Positions 1 through 5,622 are shown, numbered from the stretch's first letter. The stretch is DNA of 5,692 nucleotides from Dysgonamonadaceae bacterium (GCA_031287395.1 JAITTA010000171.1:1-5692), one strand, 5' to 3'. Notes: generated by a model from the letters alone, not told the origin. Numbers and translations: made by a program.

Positions 1-152
1 TTTCCCAGGTCGTGTTTGATATCCACACTGATCTGATTGGCCCTTTTCCCAATGATACGTACAGTTTCATAAACATTTCCGGTATCTTCGGAAAGTTGCA
101 TCATGTCGCGGGTAAGCGTGTTTGCCGGAGCAGTTGTTTTTTTATAGTCCAT
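1..152 (-). CDS. rpoZ: RNA polymerase omega subunit (RpoZ/Rpb6 family), 5' part only
   Basis: The start codon is ATG at 152-150, read on the minus strand, and the frame stays open to the window edge, giving about 50 residues. The protein begins MDYKKTTAPANTLTRDM and contains the segment TGNVYETVRIIGKRANQIS. The latter matches the conserved omega/Rpb6 region, in which an ExVxxIxxRAxQI-type helix binds the beta-prime subunit during RNA polymerase assembly. The extended N-terminus before this helix and the MDYKK opening resemble the omega proteins of Bacteroidetes as I know them. The gene starts 17 bases after the bamD stop codon on the same strand, so the two are probably co-transcribed. No Shine-Dalgarno sequence is visible; the bases before the ATG are AT-rich, as is common in this phylum. 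The C-terminal half lies outside the window. The family call is confident; the symbol follows common usage. Confidence 0.85.
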   Translation of the reverse strand, partial: MDYKKTTAPANTLTRDMMQLSEDTGNVYETVRIIGKRANQISVDIKHDLG

Positions 153-169
153 ATTATTAAAAACTTGTT

Positions 170-1000
170 TTATAAATGATTTTCTTTTATTTCTTTCGAT
201 GATTGTTCAAACATTTTCTGAATTTGTTTCATGTATTTTCCTTCGGGATATTCGTTCTTGTAAGTATAATATTCGTCTACCACATCCCGGTACCTCAGGC
301 TTTTCTTTTCATCCACACTCTGGATGGCAAGGTCGTATTTTGCACGGATGGAATAATACATGAATTCTTCGCGGTATTTGGAGTAAGGATACGTTCTCAT
401 GGCATTACGTGCGGTAATGACACAGGATGTGTAATTTCCTCCCGGAAAAGGATAGGCAATCACATAGTCGCCTAAATTATAATACAAACGCACAGCCATC
501 AGCTCCTTCAGAGCCAGTTTTTCCTGTAATTCGAACAAAATCCGTTGAGCTTCTTCCTTGCGCTCACTTTGAGGATAAAATTCCATGAATTCCTGGAATT
601 GCTCAATCGCTTTATAGGTATCTCCTTGATCCAGACGGGGATCCGGAGAATCCAAATAAAGACCGTAAGCCGAGTAATAACGGGCCAGTTCGGCATATTC
701 TCCTTTGGGATAACTGGTATAATAACTTTTGAAATACTCCGAGGCAGTCTGATAATCCTTCATCCCGTAGTAGCTTTGTGCAAGCAGGTACAAAGACTCC
801 TCCGCCTTACTTGTTCCTTTGTACACTGTAAAAATATCTTCCAACAAAGTTGCCGAACGACTGAATTTTCCTTCGTTGAAATATTTCCTGGCGTATTCGT
901 AACGCTCGTCGATGTTCGGGTTTTTCAACACTTTGTTAAATTCCCCGCATGCTGTGAACAGGAGAACTGCTAAAAGAAAATAGATATATCTTAACCTCAT
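170..1000 (-). CDS. bamD: Outer membrane protein assembly lipoprotein BamD
   Basis: BamD is the TPR lipoprotein of the BAM complex; it sits on the periplasmic face of the outer membrane and works with BamA to insert beta-barrel proteins. Reading from ATG at 1000 gives 276 residues, typical for Bacteroidetes BamD. A basic start (MRLR) is followed by a hydrophobic stretch and the lipobox-like LLFTAC, so Cys18 would be lipidated. The residues after it (GEFNKVLKN) lack the acidic cluster used as a surface-export signal in this phylum, which fits a periplasm-facing protein. Residues about 33-150 form TPR-like helical pairs rich in Tyr/Ala, such as YARKYFNEGKFSRSATLLED and AQSYYGMKDYQTASEYF; the C-terminal half is also helical. 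A longer reading starts at a TTG at 1021, but that codon is part of a promoter -7 box, so I prefer 1000. Own promoter upstream; rpoZ follows closely. Confidence 0.9.
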   Translation of the reverse strand: MRLRYIYFLLAVLLFTACGEFNKVLKNPNIDERYEYARKYFNEGKFSRSATLLEDIFTVYKGTSKAEESLYLLAQSYYGMKDYQTASEYFKSYYTSYPKGEYAELARYYSAYGLYLDSPDPRLDQGDTYKAIEQFQEFMEFYPQSERKEEAQRILFELQEKLALKELMAVRLYYNLGDYVIAYPFPGGNYTSCVITARNAMRTYPYSKYREEFMYYSIRAKYDLAIQSVDEKKSLRYRDVVDEYYTYKNEYPEGKYMKQIQKMFEQSSKEIKENHL

Positions 1001-1018
1001 ATATACGGATTTTGCGTG

Positions 1019-1049
1019 CAAAGGTAGCCAATCCCTTTGAAATAGAAAA
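1019..1049 (-). promoter_or_regulatory. Bacteroidetes-type promoter for bamD-rpoZ
   Basis: On the minus strand TACCTTTG (1026-1019) matches the Bacteroidetes -7 consensus TAnnTTTG exactly. A TTTT element (1049-1046), three of four bases of the -33 TTTG, lies 19 bases upstream. The inferred start of transcription is near 1014, leaving a leader of only about 14 bases before the ATG at 1000. The position between the ACT gene and bamD suggests bamD-rpoZ can be expressed independently of paaK. Motif-based inference only. Confidence 0.5.
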
Positions 1050-1064
1050 GGATTTTATTTTTTT

Positions 1065-1490
1065 TTATAATTTATAAAATTCACTGGCTGCCAGCAATAT
1101 TAATTTATTTTTGCTCAATACGTCCACGCATTTTTCCAGATTGTCGGGACGAAGTACGATTAAAGCGCCTTTTCCGGATGTGAATGCATACATGTACTCG
1201 ATAAAAATACCGGCTTCCGTGATGATTTCCATTGCTTTACCCAATGCTCCCGGTTCGTCCGGACATTGAAGGCAAACCACATCGGTCATTGTTACCGCAT
1301 AGCGGTACTCTTTTAAGATATCACGGGCTTTTTCGGGATCGGAAACCAACAATCTCAAAATACCGAAATCGGAATTTTCAGCCACAGTAAATGCAGTCAT
1401 ATTGATTCCTGCTGCTCCCAGAATCTTGGCAATTTCGGTGAAACGGCCTTTCTTGTTTTCAAGAAAAATGGATAATTGTTTGATTAACAT
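1065..1490 (-). CDS. Tandem ACT-domain protein, probable partner of the adjacent CoA ligase
   Basis: This 141-residue protein consists of two ACT domains and nothing else. Domain 1 (residues about 1-68) opens with LIKQLSIFLENKKGRFTEIA and continues through GINMTAFTVAENSDFGILRL. Domain 2 (about 69-141) opens with DVVCLQCPDEPGALGKAMEI and continues with AGIFIEYMYAFTSGKGALIV. The G-x-(F/L) turns (KKGRFTEI, EPGALGKA) are where ACT domains usually bind amino acids or similar small ligands at a dimer interface. No catalytic domain is attached, so the role is probably sensing or allosteric regulation. Stand-alone ACT proteins of this form are often encoded next to phenylacetate-CoA ligase genes, and here the paaK-type gene lies 73 bases upstream on the same strand. 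I infer co-transcription and a regulatory role over aryl-acid activation; the ligand is unknown. The upstream gap is filled by a repeat tract that may form an intercistronic hairpin. Confidence 0.87.
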   Translation of the reverse strand: MLIKQLSIFLENKKGRFTEIAKILGAAGINMTAFTVAENSDFGILRLLVSDPEKARDILKEYRYAVTMTDVVCLQCPDEPGALGKAMEIITEAGIFIEYMYAFTSGKGALIVLRPDNLEKCVDVLSKNKLILLAASEFYKL

Positions 1491-1493
1491 GAT

Positions 1494-1579
1494 ATTAAGT
1501 TTTAGGTTTTAAGCTTTAAGTTTTAGGTCTTTGTTGTGCAGAAGCCAACTTATAACTTAAAACTCATGACTTAAAACTT
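1494..1579. repeat. AT-rich direct and inverted repeat tract between paaK and the ACT gene
   Basis: The 13-mer TTAAGTTTTAGGT occurs at 1495-1507 and again at 1516-1528, a period of 21. On the other side ACTTAAAACT occurs at 1555-1564 and 1569-1578, a period of 14. The two groups are near-perfect reverse complements (AGTTTTAGGT against ACTTAAAACT, one mismatch), separated by about 26 bases of non-repeat sequence. In the paaK-ACT transcript this could fold into a long, weak, AT-rich hairpin in which several registers compete. The right-hand copies extend over the paaK stop codon (1564-1566), so the last codons of paaK are made of repeat. The pattern looks like remnants of a tandem array with an inversion; any function is unproven. 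Confidence 0.7.
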
Positions 1580-2868
1580 CTTTTGTCAATGACTCGCTTG
1601 GCTTTCCCCTGGCTGCGTTCCAGACTCCGGGGTTCAACTAGTTTTACGTCCGGATTAATACCCAAGACTCCTTGTAAACGGTGTTGAATCCTCTTTTTCA
1701 GTTGGAGCATCCGGTTCATTTCGTCCGAATAAAAGTCTTCTTTCACTTCGACTTGGACTTCAAAGATATCCAAATTATTGATACGATCAACTATCAACAT
1801 GTAATGTGGCTCTAATTCGGGGATTTCGCATATTACGGATTCCACTTGGGAAGGAAATACATTCACTCCGCGGATGATGAGCATATCGTCGCTGCGTCCC
1901 AGGATGCGTCCCATCCGGACAGCAGTCCTTCCGCAGGAACATTTTTCGTAATTCAGGCTGGTCAGGTCCCGGGTGCGGAAACGAACCAAAGGCATCCCTT
2001 CTTTGGTGATGGTGGTGAATACGAGTTCTCCCATACTGCCTTCGGGTAATACCTCTCCGGTTTCGGGATCGATGATTTCGGGATAAAAATGGTCTTCGCA
2101 AAGGTGTGTTCCGTTCTGACACTCACATTCGTAGCCTACTCCAGGGCCGATGATTTCCGTCAATCCGTAAATATCATAAGCCTTGATGCCTAGTTTTTCC
2201 TGTATTTCTATTCGCATCGCTTCTGTCCAGGGTTCTGCGCCGAAAGCTCCGACTCTCAATTTAAATTCTTCTCTGGGAATACCCGATTCTTTGAGTATGT
2301 CGGCCAGAAACAGGGCGTAGGATGGAGTACAGGCCAAAGCGACTGCCCCGAAATCGTGCATCAGCATGATTTGTTTTTCCGTGTTTCCGCTCGACATGGG
2401 AATGACTGTTCCTCCAATGGTTTCGACGGCTCCATGCGCTCCAAGCCCTCCCGTAAATAAACCGTAACCGTACGAAACCTGTACTACATCATTTTTCCCC
2501 AAACCGTAGGCTGTAAAACAACGGGCTCCGACTTCATTCCAGATATTCAGGTCATTACGGGTATAACCGACTACAATTGGCTTTCCGGTCGTTCCTGAAG
2601 ATGCGTGCAGACGGACAATTTCCGACATGGGTGAACTCAGCAGGTTGAAAGGATAATAGTCCCGCAGGTCTTTTTTCGAGGTAAACGGAAGTTTGGTAAT
2701 ATCTTCCAGACTGTTGATGTCACCCGGGGTAATCCCTGCTTCTTGCATCCGTTTGCGATAAGGTTCGCAATTATGATACACTCGTTCGATGGTCTTCTTC
2801 AACCTTATTTCCTGAAGTTTACGCATATCTTTGCGCTCCATACATTCGATGGTTTCGTTCCAGATCAT
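1564..2868 (-). CDS. paaK: Phenylacetate-CoA ligase family enzyme (AMP-forming)
   Basis: The enzyme adenylates an aryl acid such as phenylacetate with ATP and transfers it to coenzyme A, in the cytoplasm. Starting at ATG 2868 gives 434 residues, the usual PaaK length, opening MIWNETIECMERKDMRKLQ as family members do. The frame stays open 111 codons further upstream, but that part runs through the promoter region and antisense to truA. The phosphate-binding loop is SSGTTGKP at residues 90-97; the adenylate-binding motif is YDIYGLTE at 231-238; the hinge region RFRTRDL is at 296-302; the A10-type lysine lies in GKAKR at 421-425. Cysteines and histidines at 248, 250, 255, 257, 260, 310 and 312 could form a metal site. 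In anaerobic gut bacteria such ligases often work with 2-oxoacid:ferredoxin oxidoreductases in aromatic amino acid metabolism; no such gene is in the window, so the substrate is inferred. The tail SFKS is encoded by the repeat tract. Confidence 0.92.
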   Translation of the reverse strand: MIWNETIECMERKDMRKLQEIRLKKTIERVYHNCEPYRKRMQEAGITPGDINSLEDITKLPFTSKKDLRDYYPFNLLSSPMSEIVRLHASSGTTGKPIVVGYTRNDLNIWNEVGARCFTAYGLGKNDVVQVSYGYGLFTGGLGAHGAVETIGGTVIPMSSGNTEKQIMLMHDFGAVALACTPSYALFLADILKESGIPREEFKLRVGAFGAEPWTEAMRIEIQEKLGIKAYDIYGLTEIIGPGVGYECECQNGTHLCEDHFYPEIIDPETGEVLPEGSMGELVFTTITKEGMPLVRFRTRDLTSLNYEKCSCGRTAVRMGRILGRSDDMLIIRGVNVFPSQVESVICEIPELEPHYMLIVDRINNLDIFEVQVEVKEDFYSDEMNRMLQLKKRIQHRLQGVLGINPDVKLVEPRSLERSQGKAKRVIDKRSFKS

Positions 2869-2912
2869 TATTTTATGTTCGTTTTTATTTTCTATTTGCC
2901 AATAATCAGGTG

Positions 2913-2944
2913 CAAAATAAATGCAAAATATCAGAAAAAAGAAA
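2913..2944 (-). promoter_or_regulatory. Probable promoter for paaK
   Basis: On the minus strand TTATTTTG (2920-2913) matches the -7 consensus TAnnTTTG with one mismatch, and TTTC (2944-2941) matches three of four bases of the -33 box at a spacing of 20. An extra copy of the ATTTTGCA core lies 11 bases upstream (2929-2922), so the exact -7 box is uncertain. Transcription would start near 2908 with a leader of about 40 bases. Inference from motifs. Confidence 0.4.
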
Positions 2945-2975
2945 TTTATCGGATAAAACTTTTTGATTACTTTTG
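2945..2975 (+). promoter_or_regulatory. Probable promoter for truA
   Basis: TACTTTTG at 2968-2975 matches the Bacteroidetes -7 consensus TAnnTTTG exactly, and TTTA at 2945-2948 matches three of four bases of the -33 box at a spacing of 19. Transcription would start near 2980, giving a leader of about 12 bases before the ATG at 2992. The -33 element directly abuts the predicted -33 element of the paaK promoter on the other strand. Confidence 0.5.
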
Positions 2976-2991
2976 CATTCTGATTTTCAGT

Positions 2992-3744
2992 ATGAAGATG
3001 AATCGTTACTTTATATACCTGTCGTTTAATGGTAAGAACTACTGTGGTTGGCAAATCCAACCCAATGGTATTTCGGTGCAGCAATGTCTGGAAGAAGTGT
3101 TGAGTATGCTTCTGCGTGAAGAAATCCATGTGACAGGCGCCGGACGGACAGATGCAGGAGTTCATGCCTCTCTGATGGTTGCCCATTTCGATGCCGAACA
3201 AGTGATTACCGGTTTATCGTTGCTGGCAGATAAGTTAAACCGGATATTGCCTCCGGATATTGCAATACAAGAGATTAAACCGGTCAGGCCGGATGCTCAT
3301 GCCCGTTTTGATGCCATTTCCAGGACATACAAGTATTATCTGACGGATAGGAAAGACCCTTTCAGGCAGGACTTTATTTATAAAGTTTCCAAACAACCGG
3401 ATTTTGACCTGATGAACCGGGCTGCGGAAATTCTTCCGGAAACGATCGATTTTACCAGTTTCAGCAAATTGCATACGGATGTGAAGACAAATAACTGCCG
3501 GGTAACTCATGCCCGATGGGAAAAAGAGGGGGATGTATGGGTGTTTACTATCCGGGCCGATCGTTTTTTGAGAAATATGGTAAGGGCGATTGTCGGGACT
3601 TTACTCGAAGTCGGGAGAGGCAAACTTTCCATAGAGGGCTTTCGTGATGTGATTGAATCGAAAGACCGGGGAAAAGCCGGTACTTCGGTTCCGGGTCATG
3701 CCTTGTTTTTGGCTGATATTGAATATTCGGACAATACATTGTAA
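2992..3744 (+). CDS. truA: tRNA pseudouridine(38-40) synthase TruA
   Basis: TruA isomerises uridines 38, 39 and 40 in the anticodon stem-loop of many tRNAs to pseudouridine. The protein from ATG 2992 has 250 residues, typical of the family. The N-terminal strand reads RYFIYLSFNGKNYCGWQIQ; the catalytic motif GAGRTDAGVHA is at residues 49-59, with Asp54 as the expected nucleophile. RTYKYYL follows mid-protein, and the C-terminal part carries the family signature FLRNMVRAIVGTLLEVGRGK and the closing GKAGTSVPGHALFLADIEY. A second ATG at 2998 (MNRYFIYL) is an equally good start and agrees better with the compact N-terminus usual in Bacteroidetes TruA. A further 83 upstream codons are open but cross the promoter and run antisense to paaK, so they are not used. 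The gene appears monocistronic: the next gene begins 226 bases later behind its own promoter. All key residues are present. Confidence 0.97.
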   Translation: MKMNRYFIYLSFNGKNYCGWQIQPNGISVQQCLEEVLSMLLREEIHVTGAGRTDAGVHASLMVAHFDAEQVITGLSLLADKLNRILPPDIAIQEIKPVRPDAHARFDAISRTYKYYLTDRKDPFRQDFIYKVSKQPDFDLMNRAAEILPETIDFTSFSKLHTDVKTNNCRVTHARWEKEGDVWVFTIRADRFLRNMVRAIVGTLLEVGRGKLSIEGFRDVIESKDRGKAGTSVPGHALFLADIEYSDNTL

Positions 3745-3840
3745 TTAAACAGTCTGATTTAACGAACTAATGGGTAAATATTTGATGAAGAGCTATACCT
3801 CGAAAATTTACTGCTGAAAAGGTACGACAATTCAAATGTA

Positions 3841-3872
3841 CTTGGGAAATCCAAAGTTTTCATGTAATTTTG
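3841..3872 (+). promoter_or_regulatory. Probable promoter for the DUF3256-HAD gene pair
   Basis: TAATTTTG at 3865-3872 matches the Bacteroidetes -7 consensus TAnnTTTG exactly; CTTG at 3841-3844 matches three of four bases of the -33 box at a spacing of 20. The inferred start of transcription near 3878 gives a leader of roughly 90 bases that contains an inverted repeat. The rest of the 226-bp gap after truA shows no gene and no obvious intrinsic terminator. Confidence 0.5.
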
Positions 3873-3902
3873 TAACGATTGTTTGATATAATGTAAAACA
3901 TA

Positions 3903-3941
3903 CCGGTTTAGAGTACGCGAATGTGATTTATTCGTAACCGG
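3903..3941 (+). repeat. Inverted repeat in the 5' leader of the DUF3256-like gene
   Basis: The outer arms CCGGTT (3903-3908) and AACCGG (3936-3941) are perfectly complementary. The inner arms CGAAT (3918-3922) and ATTCG (3930-3934) are too, with a 7-base loop; 3917 and 3935 could add a G-U pair. About eight unpaired bases lie on the 5' side between the stems. The structure ends 29 bases before the start codon. No T tract follows, so it does not look like a terminator; it may be an RNA stability or regulatory structure, or an operator. Confidence 0.4.
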
Positions 3942-3970
3942 CAAGAAATTTAGTGACAAATAGTTAATAT

Positions 3971-4603
3971 ATGAAAAAAATCAACATATTCGTGTTTCTT
4001 ATTTGTTGTTGTTTTTGTACCGTTAAAGCACAAAGTATAGCGTCTGTATTCAATTCGATTCCGGATAAAATTTTACTCCCTCTCGATTCTATACAGCGTT
4101 TGGATATCGTTGATTTATACAATGCCGGAAGGGCGGCACGGATTGTCAATAATCTGGGGGATACAAGCCGTTTGATTTCCTTAAATGAAAATTATCTTGC
4201 ACTTACAACAGGAAATTTACAGCTTGAAATGGCATTGCTTCCAATGATCAACGATTCCAAAATTATTTGTGTTATTAAGACGGTATGCGCCCCTGTTTGC
4301 GATAGCCGGGTTTCATTCTATACAACGGACTGGAAGCTTATGGATTCGTCTGTATTTTTCAATCCGGTTGAGAAAAATTGGTTTATTTTAGATGGCGTTG
4401 ACAGAAACGATGAATATTTCAAAACCTTTGAGGAAGCATTGGATATGGATTTGATGCAGTTCGGTTTTGAAAATGACGGTTTTTCATTGATTCAGATATA
4501 CACTACACCCCAGTACCTGAGTCCGGATATACGGGGAAAATCGGATAAATATCTGAAGAATGAGCCGAAAAAATACACCTGGAATAAAATCCGGTATGAA
4601 TGA
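3971..4603 (+). CDS. DUF3256-like secreted protein of unknown function
   Basis: The protein has 210 residues. MKKINIFVFLICCCFCTVKA is a clear signal peptide, with probable signal peptidase I cleavage between Ala20 and Gln21; a glutamine at +1 is very common in Bacteroidetes exported proteins. There is no lipobox arrangement despite the cysteine-rich hydrophobic core (CCCFC), so I expect a soluble periplasmic product. The mature part begins SIASVFNSIPDKILLPLDSI, then RLDIVDLYNAG and a beta-rich stretch with NENYLALTTGNLQLEMALLP and SFYTTDWKLMD. From memory this order (an exported protein opening with a PDSLLPYL-like motif, then LDLIDxxxxG and a YxxxW-K element) fits DUF3256, a Bacteroidales family without known function. 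Cys100, Cys106 and Cys110 could form a disulfide in the periplasm. The stop overlaps or closely precedes the HAD gene, so both are probably one transcript. The family name is a recognition call, not a search result. Confidence 0.72.
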   Translation: MKKINIFVFLICCCFCTVKAQSIASVFNSIPDKILLPLDSIQRLDIVDLYNAGRAARIVNNLGDTSRLISLNENYLALTTGNLQLEMALLPMINDSKIICVIKTVCAPVCDSRVSFYTTDWKLMDSSVFFNPVEKNWFILDGVDRNDEYFKTFEEALDMDLMQFGFENDGFSLIQIYTTPQYLSPDIRGKSDKYLKNEPKKYTWNKIRYE

Positions 4604-4626
4604 TTTTAGAACAAAGAAGAAGAATC

Positions 4627-5376
4627 ATGTTGAACTTAAATAGAGTAAAAGGCCTGATATTCGATTATGGCGCTACTATCGACAGCAATGGAAAACATTG
4701 GGCTGAGGTTTTGTGGGATGCTTATGTCGAAATCGGAGTTCCGGTCGAAAAATCCGGATTCCGGGATGCTTATGTTTATGCGGAGCGTTATCTGGCTTTG
4801 AATCCTGTGATACAGCCCGGCTTTACTTTCAAGGAGGTCTTGATCGCAAAAACCGGATTGCAGGTTCATTGGTTGATTGAAAACGGTCTTTTATCGAAAG
4901 AAGATAAAAAAACATCGGAATATTCTTTTTCTGTTTCGGAGCAATGTTATAACTTTGCCTGTTCAACGATTGAAAAAGCCAAGCTTGTCCTGGATAAATT
5001 ATTTGAAAGATACCCTTTGGTATTGGTTTCTAATTTTTATGGAAACATTGAAGCTGTTCTGAAAGATTTCGGGCTTCAAAAATATTTTGTTGAAATTGTT
5101 GAATCGGCTGTTGTTGGTGTGAGAAAGCCCGATCCGGCTATTTTTTCCCTGGGAGTAAAAGCTCTTGAACTTCCTGCGAAAAATGTGGTGGTGGTAGGGG
5201 ATTCTTATAAAAAAGACATCGCTCCGGCACAAAGCTTGGGGTGTCAGGCTGTCTGGATCAAGGGTCCGGCATGGGAGGAAGAAAATTCTAAATTAACAGC
5301 AGAGGCTGTGATCTATGATTTTTCGGAATTGGAAAATGTCTTTCGGATGGAAGACCGTAAGTCTGGAAGACCGTAA
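4627..5376 (+). CDS. HAD-superfamily hydrolase, C1-cap (beta-phosphoglucomutase/GPH-like) type
   Basis: This cytoplasmic Rossmann-fold protein carries all four HAD motifs. Numbering here uses the upstream ATG at 4600, which gives 258 residues and overlaps the previous stop by four bases (ATGA). I prefer ATG 4627 (249 residues) because it lies after the purine-rich AAAGAAGAAGAATC and places the start near motif I. Motif I is FDYGATID with nucleophile Asp22; motif II is LVLVSN with Ser144; motif III is Lys176 in GVRKPDPAIF; motif IV is GDSYKKD with Asp201 and Asp206. A helical cap insert spans about residues 30-130. The second Asp of the usual DxD motif, the general acid/base of phosphatases, is Gly24. 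DYGGT-type HADs are common in Bacteroidetes, but the substitution leaves the activity open. The last nine or so residues (EDRKSGRP) and the stop codon come from the 16-bp tandem array. Substrate unknown. Confidence 0.9.
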   Translation: MLNLNRVKGLIFDYGATIDSNGKHWAEVLWDAYVEIGVPVEKSGFRDAYVYAERYLALNPVIQPGFTFKEVLIAKTGLQVHWLIENGLLSKEDKKTSEYSFSVSEQCYNFACSTIEKAKLVLDKLFERYPLVLVSNFYGNIEAVLKDFGLQKYFVEIVESAVVGVRKPDPAIFSLGVKALELPAKNVVVVGDSYKKDIAPAQSLGCQAVWIKGPAWEEENSKLTAEAVIYDFSELENVFRMEDRKSGRP

Positions 5377-5490
5377 GACTGGAAGACCGTAAGACTGGAA
5401 GACCGTAAGACTGGAAGACCGTAAGACCGTAAGACTGGAAGATCGTAAGATTGGAAGATCGTAAGACAGGAAGATCATAAGACCGTAAGA
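5349..5490. repeat. 16-bp tandem repeat array (GGAAGACCGTAAGACT), about eight units
   Basis: The units begin at 5349, 5365, 5381, 5397, 5413, 5437, 5453 and 5469, followed by a remnant GTAAGA to 5490. The units at 5365, 5381 and 5397 are identical; the first differs at two bases (GTCT for GACT). The unit at 5413 is 24 bases long because an extra half unit GTAAGACC has been added. The last three carry GATC or GATT changes. The 16-mer is itself two similar halves, GGAAGACC and GTAAGACT (6 of 8 bases shared), so it probably grew from an 8-bp ancestor. There are no unique spacers, so this is not CRISPR. The array starts inside the HAD gene; the TAA of its second unit is the stop codon. Copy number is likely to vary between strains by replication slippage. 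Confidence 0.95.
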
Positions 5491-5577
5491 AAAATGGTTT
5501 GTATTTTTGTGGTCAGGAATATTGTTGATATTTTGTTTTGGTAATATTGTAGAGTTAGTCGGATGTGTGTATTAATA

Positions 5578-5622
5578 ATGGATGCCGTTTGTATGGCGGA
5601 AAAGCCCGGGTTGGGAGAATAA
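5578..5622 (+). CDS. 14-codon micro-ORF, possible leader peptide (speculative)
   Basis: ATG at 5578 and TAA at 5620 enclose MDAVCMAEKPGLGE. It lies just before an inverted repeat and an ATG-opened frame at 5658, which is the arrangement of a leader peptide with an attenuator. The peptide has no run of a single amino acid that would suggest amino-acid attenuation, no Shine-Dalgarno sequence precedes it, and an ORF this short can easily arise by chance. Confidence 0.12.
   Translation: MDAVCMAEKPGLGE

Noticed and set aside
203..973. Two overlapping plus-strand ORFs (90 and 142 codons) opposite bamD
   Set aside because: They are antisense shadows of a well-supported bamD coding frame, with no recognisable domains or promoters.
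1031..1065. Plus-strand hairpin (ATCCCTTT/AAAGGAT) followed by a T-rich run, like an intrinsic terminator
   Set aside because: There is no plus-strand gene upstream for it to end. In the minus-strand transcript the U tract would precede the hairpin, so it cannot terminate the ACT gene message.
2743..2991. 83-codon upstream extension of the truA frame
   Set aside because: It lies antisense to the paaK 5' end and across the promoters. TruA homology starts at RYFIYL, just after 2992/2998.
2869..3201. 111-codon upstream extension of the paaK frame
   Set aside because: It runs antisense to truA and through the divergent promoters, has no ligase-like sequence, and the family normally begins at the MIWN residues encoded from 2868.
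3759..3959. 66-codon minus-strand ORF in the gap after truA
   Set aside because: It overlaps the predicted promoter and hairpin of the plus-strand gene, has ordinary low-complexity composition and resembles no family I know.
5293..5478. 61-codon minus-strand ORF rich in LRSS/SLTV repeats
   Set aside because: It is just the complement of the 16-bp array, which has no stop on that strand, so the open frame is a by-product of the repeat.
5349..5490. CRISPR array
   Set aside because: Units follow each other without spacers, the period is 16 bases, and no cas gene is present.
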